Origin: Cacconaster sp964598495
Lineage (GTDB): Bacteria > Bacteroidota > Bacteroidia > Bacteroidales > UBA932
Length of the DNA stretch: 64,000 nucleotides
NCBI GenBank assembly: GCA_964598495.1
Contig: CAZRBY010000004.1
Location: forward strand, 62,001 to 126,000
Direction of reading: 5' to 3'
Under the pieces are notes generated by a model that saw nothing but the letters and a program-made list of their open reading frames with translations, ran no database searches and had not been told where the DNA came from. Made by a program: the position numbers and the translations under genes. Below, in pieces: positions 63,541 to 64,000 of the stretch. Positions within the stretch are counted from its first letter, which is position 1; each line of letters begins with the position of its first letter.

Positions 63541-64000
63541 TGAAAAAAGTAGCAATAAAAACTTATGGGAAAATATTAACCCTGTTATTTTCACTTTTAG
63601 GAATCTCTACAGGATGCGAAATTATTCGTTGTGAATATGGTGTCCCCTCTGCCGATTATATAATAAAAGGGAAAGTAACGGATAGGGAGTCGCAAAAGCC
63701 GATTAAAAATATCGCAATCATCAGAAAATCACATACTGCGACCTACTTCGGAAACGACACGGTAAGGACTGACTTTCGTGGTGATTTTGAAATGAAATTC
63801 ACCGAATTTCCCGGAACGGACCATTGGATTTTTGCTGAAGATTTGGATGGGACAGGTAATGGCGGATTGTACGCAACTGATTCTATCAAAGTGGATTGGT
63901 CACAAATGAAAAAGGTTAAAAAAGGTGAAGGAAACTGGTATGACGGAGTTTTCTTAAAGTCAGATGTTAACTTTATACTGACTCCGGATAATCAATTTGG
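63541..64000 (+). CDS. Putative lipoprotein of the radical SAM/lipoprotein system type (3' truncated)
   Basis: The frame runs from the ATG at 63541 off the window end; 153 residues are visible. A signal peptide ends in a lipobox ISTGC, followed by EYGVPSADYIIKGKVTDRESQKPIKNI, which looks like a carboxypeptidase-regulatory-like beta domain, then TDFRGDFEMKF, AEDLDGTGNGGLYATD and KVKKGEGNWYDGVF. These blocks match my memory of a lipoprotein family encoded next to a radical SAM enzyme (NCBIfam rSAM/lipoprotein system, TIGR04134 with TIGR04133). The 285-bp A/T-rich region upstream has no other gene; no convincing -33/-7 pair was found. Confidence 0.7.

Noticed and set aside
1..64000. tRNA, rRNA or insertion sequence
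   Set aside because: I looked for cloverleaf-like ends with T-loop GGTTCRA, rRNA core sequences and transposase motifs and found none; a dedicated scan (tRNAscan, Infernal) would be decisive.

Overview
The window is draft chromosome from a member of the Bacteroidales. It contains two runs of N (4618-4627 and 24724-24742) that interrupt genes. Evidence for the order: at least ten genes are preceded by the Bacteroidetes promoter element TAnnTTTG (several with TTTG 19-20 bp upstream), starts mostly lack a strong Shine-Dalgarno, lipoprotein signals are common, and the content is typical (Porin_10 porin, tricorn-type protease, DUF4293, glutaminyl-tRNA synthetase, PQQ-propeller lipoprotein). Menaquinone appears to be made by the futalosine route (mqnA, mqnC), which fits some Bacteroidales lineages but not Bacteroides itself; a Rikenellaceae-like source is only a guess. 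No rRNA, tRNA, CRISPR array, prophage or insertion sequence was seen.

Layout. 0-16 kb: end of a sodium:solute symporter, mqnA, corA, a GH5 mannanase-like lipoprotein, glnS (gap-broken), yicC, a tricorn protease, mqnC, nfo, recG, pdxA, rnhA and an aquaporin closed by a strong hairpin. 16-25 kb: a secreted serpin, a divergent intergenic region, an Asp/Glu racemase, then a galactan-use operon (GH53 endo-galactanase, GH2 beta-galactosidase, galK, galM) ending in a LolE/FtsX-like permease with a gap. 25-27.3 kb: a decayed island with two halves of a YhcG-type (DUF1016/PDDEXK) nuclease gene and a winged-helix ORF, surrounded by several families of 7-bp tandem repeats, including a 23-unit array that supplies the tail of the winged-helix ORF and touches the stop codon of mltF.

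27.3-41 kb, minus strand: porin and MltF-like lytic transglycosylase; a fused nicotinate phosphoribosyltransferase-nicotinamidase followed by a ROK sugar kinase and an MFS carrier; an M28 peptidase; then PQQ lipoprotein, nitroreductase, an APH-type kinase fused to a RapZ C-terminal domain, and a sugar-1-phosphate nucleotidyltransferase. The last two resemble the AmgK-MurU cell-wall sugar recycling pair, with a predicted amino-sugar phosphate sensor joined to the kinase. 41-50 kb: N-acetylmuramoyl-L-alanine amidase, uvrB, a Rel-family (p)ppGpp enzyme with a degenerate hydrolase site and uvrA, all spaced 9 bp apart, then an M28 peptidase.

50-64 kb: a TPR protein, DUF4293 protein, nucleoside phosphorylase, SirB1-like transglutaminase-fold protein, M23/LysM endopeptidase, LemA with DUF2207 protein, a TMEM43 homologue coupled to a YD-repeat-like lipoprotein, a XerC/D recombinase, a small outer-membrane barrel, nth and ftsE. 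At the right edge a truncated lipoprotein resembles the family encoded next to a radical SAM enzyme in the poorly understood rSAM/lipoprotein systems; the partner would lie just outside the window. The best candidates for new biology are this edge system, the kinase-RapZ fusion, the NAD-salvage fusion and the heptad-repeat island.
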